A DNA stretch of 7,883 nt from Gemmatimonadota bacterium (GTDB lineage Bacteria > Gemmatimonadota > Gemmatimonadetes > Gemmatimonadales > GWC2-71-9). The translations under genes and the position numbers were made by a program. The notes beneath the pieces were generated by a model, which was given only the letters and a program-made list of their open reading frames with translations, was not told where the DNA came from and did no database searches. Where the stretch lies: contig JAOTWK010000152.1 in NCBI GenBank assembly GCA_029862935.1, forward strand, positions 1 to 7,883, read 5' to 3'. Below are positions 7,483-7,883 of this stretch, in pieces. How positions within the stretch are numbered: the stretch's first letter is position 1; each line of letters opens with the position of its first letter.

Positions 7483-7503
7483 TTCAGCCATCGGCTTTCA
7501 GCT
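7483..7503 (-). repeat. Heptad tandem repeat, three units, opposite orientation
   Basis: Read on the minus strand from 7503 down: AGCTGAA, AGCCGAT, GGCTGAA, followed by GGCC. These are the same units as in the array at 7532-7566 but inverted, and make up the left arm of the inverted repeat. Confidence 0.75.
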
Positions 7504-7531
7504 CGTAGAGATCGAGCAGAGGATCCGGAAC

Positions 7532-7566
7532 AGTTGAGAGCTGACGGCTGAGAGCTGACAGCTGAA
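7532..7566 (+). repeat. Heptad tandem repeat, five units
   Basis: Five consecutive 7-base units of the form RGYTGAN: AGTTGAG, AGCTGAC, GGCTGAG, AGCTGAC, AGCTGAA. This forms most of the right arm of the inverted repeat. No coding frame crosses it on the + strand. Confidence 0.8.
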
Positions 7567-7576
7567 GGCCGAACCC

Positions 7577-7606
7577 TTGTCAACCAACGTCGAGAGACCG
7601 TATCCT
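7577..7606 (+). promoter_or_regulatory. Possible sigma70-type promoter for the Mo-hydroxylase gene
   Basis: TTGTCA (7577-7582, five of six to TTGACA) and TATCCT (7601-7606, four of six to TATAAT) are 18 bases apart. The -10 box ends 5 bases before the ATG at 7612, so transcription would start at or about that ATG, giving a leaderless message or use of the ATG at 7642. A chance match is possible. Confidence 0.3.
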
Positions 7607-7611
7607 CGGCT

Positions 7612-7883
7612 ATGGCGGTTCCGCTTCCATCTGAAGAAGCCATGGCCTCTGTGGGCCGGTCCGTGGCACGACGTGAAGGCCGCGACAAGGTAACTGGCAG
7701 CGCCCGCTACACTGACGATCTCGAGTTCCCCGGGGCCTGGCTCGGCAGGACGGTCCGCTCGACGATTCCCAAAGGAGAACTCGAGAGTCTCACGTTCGAC
7801 CGGGCGTTCGACTGGAGCCAGGTCGTTGTCGTCACACCCAGAGACATCCCAGGCGAGAACGTGGTCCAGCTCATCGAAAACGA
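7612..7883 (+). CDS. Xanthine dehydrogenase-type molybdopterin subunit, N-terminus only
   Basis: The first 90 codons of a large Mo-cofactor subunit of the xanthine dehydrogenase/aldehyde oxidase family, cut by the window end (family members of this type are usually 700-1000 aa). The visible part runs VGRSVARREGRDKVTGSARY, then TDDLEFPGAWLGRTVRST, the opening of the a/b hammerhead domain (DKVTGxAxYxxD, PGxLxxxxVRS). The Mo-binding and active-site regions lie outside the window. ATG at 7612 is the first in frame; another at 7642 begins just before VGRSV and cannot be excluded, as neither has a strong ribosome site. It lies 133 bases after the FNT gene, across the heptad repeat, so it may be its own unit. 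Xanthine or hypoxanthine oxidation is the natural guess beside a pyrimidine operon, but nicotinate-, aldehyde- or other N-heterocycle-hydroxylating relatives start the same way. Confidence 0.88.
   Translation, partial: MAVPLPSEEAMASVGRSVARREGRDKVTGSARYTDDLEFPGAWLGRTVRSTIPKGELESLTFDRAFDWSQVVVVTPRDIPGENVVQLIEN

Larger units (their letters stand above)
7479..7570. repeat. Imperfect inverted repeat with nested hairpin
   Basis: Begins one base after the FNT stop. The outer ten bases GGCCTTCAGC (7479-7488) are the exact reverse complement of GCTGAAGGCC (7561-7570), and pairing continues inward with about 20 of 24 matches. Inside lies a second perfect stem, GCTCG (7501-7505) with CGAGC (7513-7517), around a 7-base loop. 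The RNA would fold into a long stem. No U-run follows, so it is not a standard intrinsic terminator, though it could still stabilise or end the FNT mRNA. It could also be a dispersed intergenic repeat copy. Confidence 0.8.

Noticed and set aside
6660..7688. 342-codon open frame on the minus strand
   Set aside because: Antisense to the FNT gene and running through the heptad repeat into the Mo-subunit gene. The composition is charged and low in recognisable motifs, typical of a GC-driven shadow.
1..7883. CRISPR array, tRNA or rRNA genes, insertion sequence
   Set aside because: No regularly spaced direct repeats of CRISPR size, no tRNA-like arms or rRNA sequence, and no transposase-like protein on either strand. 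The only repeats seen are the heptads at 7483-7566.

Overview
This is a high-GC stretch (about 60% or a little more by eye) from a bacterium. It holds seven genes, all on the + strand and most packed end to end: a pyrimidine-catabolism operon followed by a formate/nitrite-type channel and the start of a molybdenum hydroxylase. GC content, codon use and gene order fit a soil- or water-type lineage such as Gemmatimonadota, Acidobacteriota or Chloroflexota. That placement is a guess from style, because there is no phylogenetic marker in the window.

Layout: (1) bases 2-1153, a 5'-truncated dihydropyrimidinase/hydantoinase; (2) 1164-2450, a class III PLP aminotransferase of the AGXT2/beta-alanine type; (3) 2447-3928, an NCS1 nucleobase transporter; (4) 3929-5260, preT, the flavin/Fe-S electron-input subunit of dihydropyrimidine dehydrogenase; (5) 5269-6584, preA, the FMN catalytic subunit, which carries an apparent one-base deletion near 6240 that puts its two-cluster ferredoxin tail out of frame; (6) 6666-7478, a formate/nitrite transporter (FNT) family channel; (7) 7612-7883, the N-terminus of a xanthine-dehydrogenase-type molybdopterin subunit, cut by the window end. 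Genes 1-5 are separated by -4 to +10 bases and must be one transcription unit. There are 81 bases before the FNT gene and 133 before the Mo-enzyme gene, and the latter gap holds an inverted array of 7-base repeats.

How the genes work together: the NCS1 carrier would import uracil, thymine or a related ring. PreT passes electrons from NAD(P)H through FAD and Fe-S clusters to PreA, which reduces the ring to the dihydropyrimidine. The dihydropyrimidinase opens that ring to an N-carbamoyl-beta-amino acid. After removal of the carbamoyl group, the aminotransferase converts beta-alanine or 3-aminoisobutyrate to the semialdehyde. The decarbamoylating enzyme (beta-ureidopropionase) is not in the window and is expected nearby, probably upstream. 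The downstream Mo hydroxylase suggests that purine or other N-heterocycle catabolism lies next door.

I see no strong evidence for a wholly new system. The points most worth a second look are the preA frameshift, the heptad inverted repeat, the unexplained FNT channel and the conserved unusual Fe-S ligand set in PreT.
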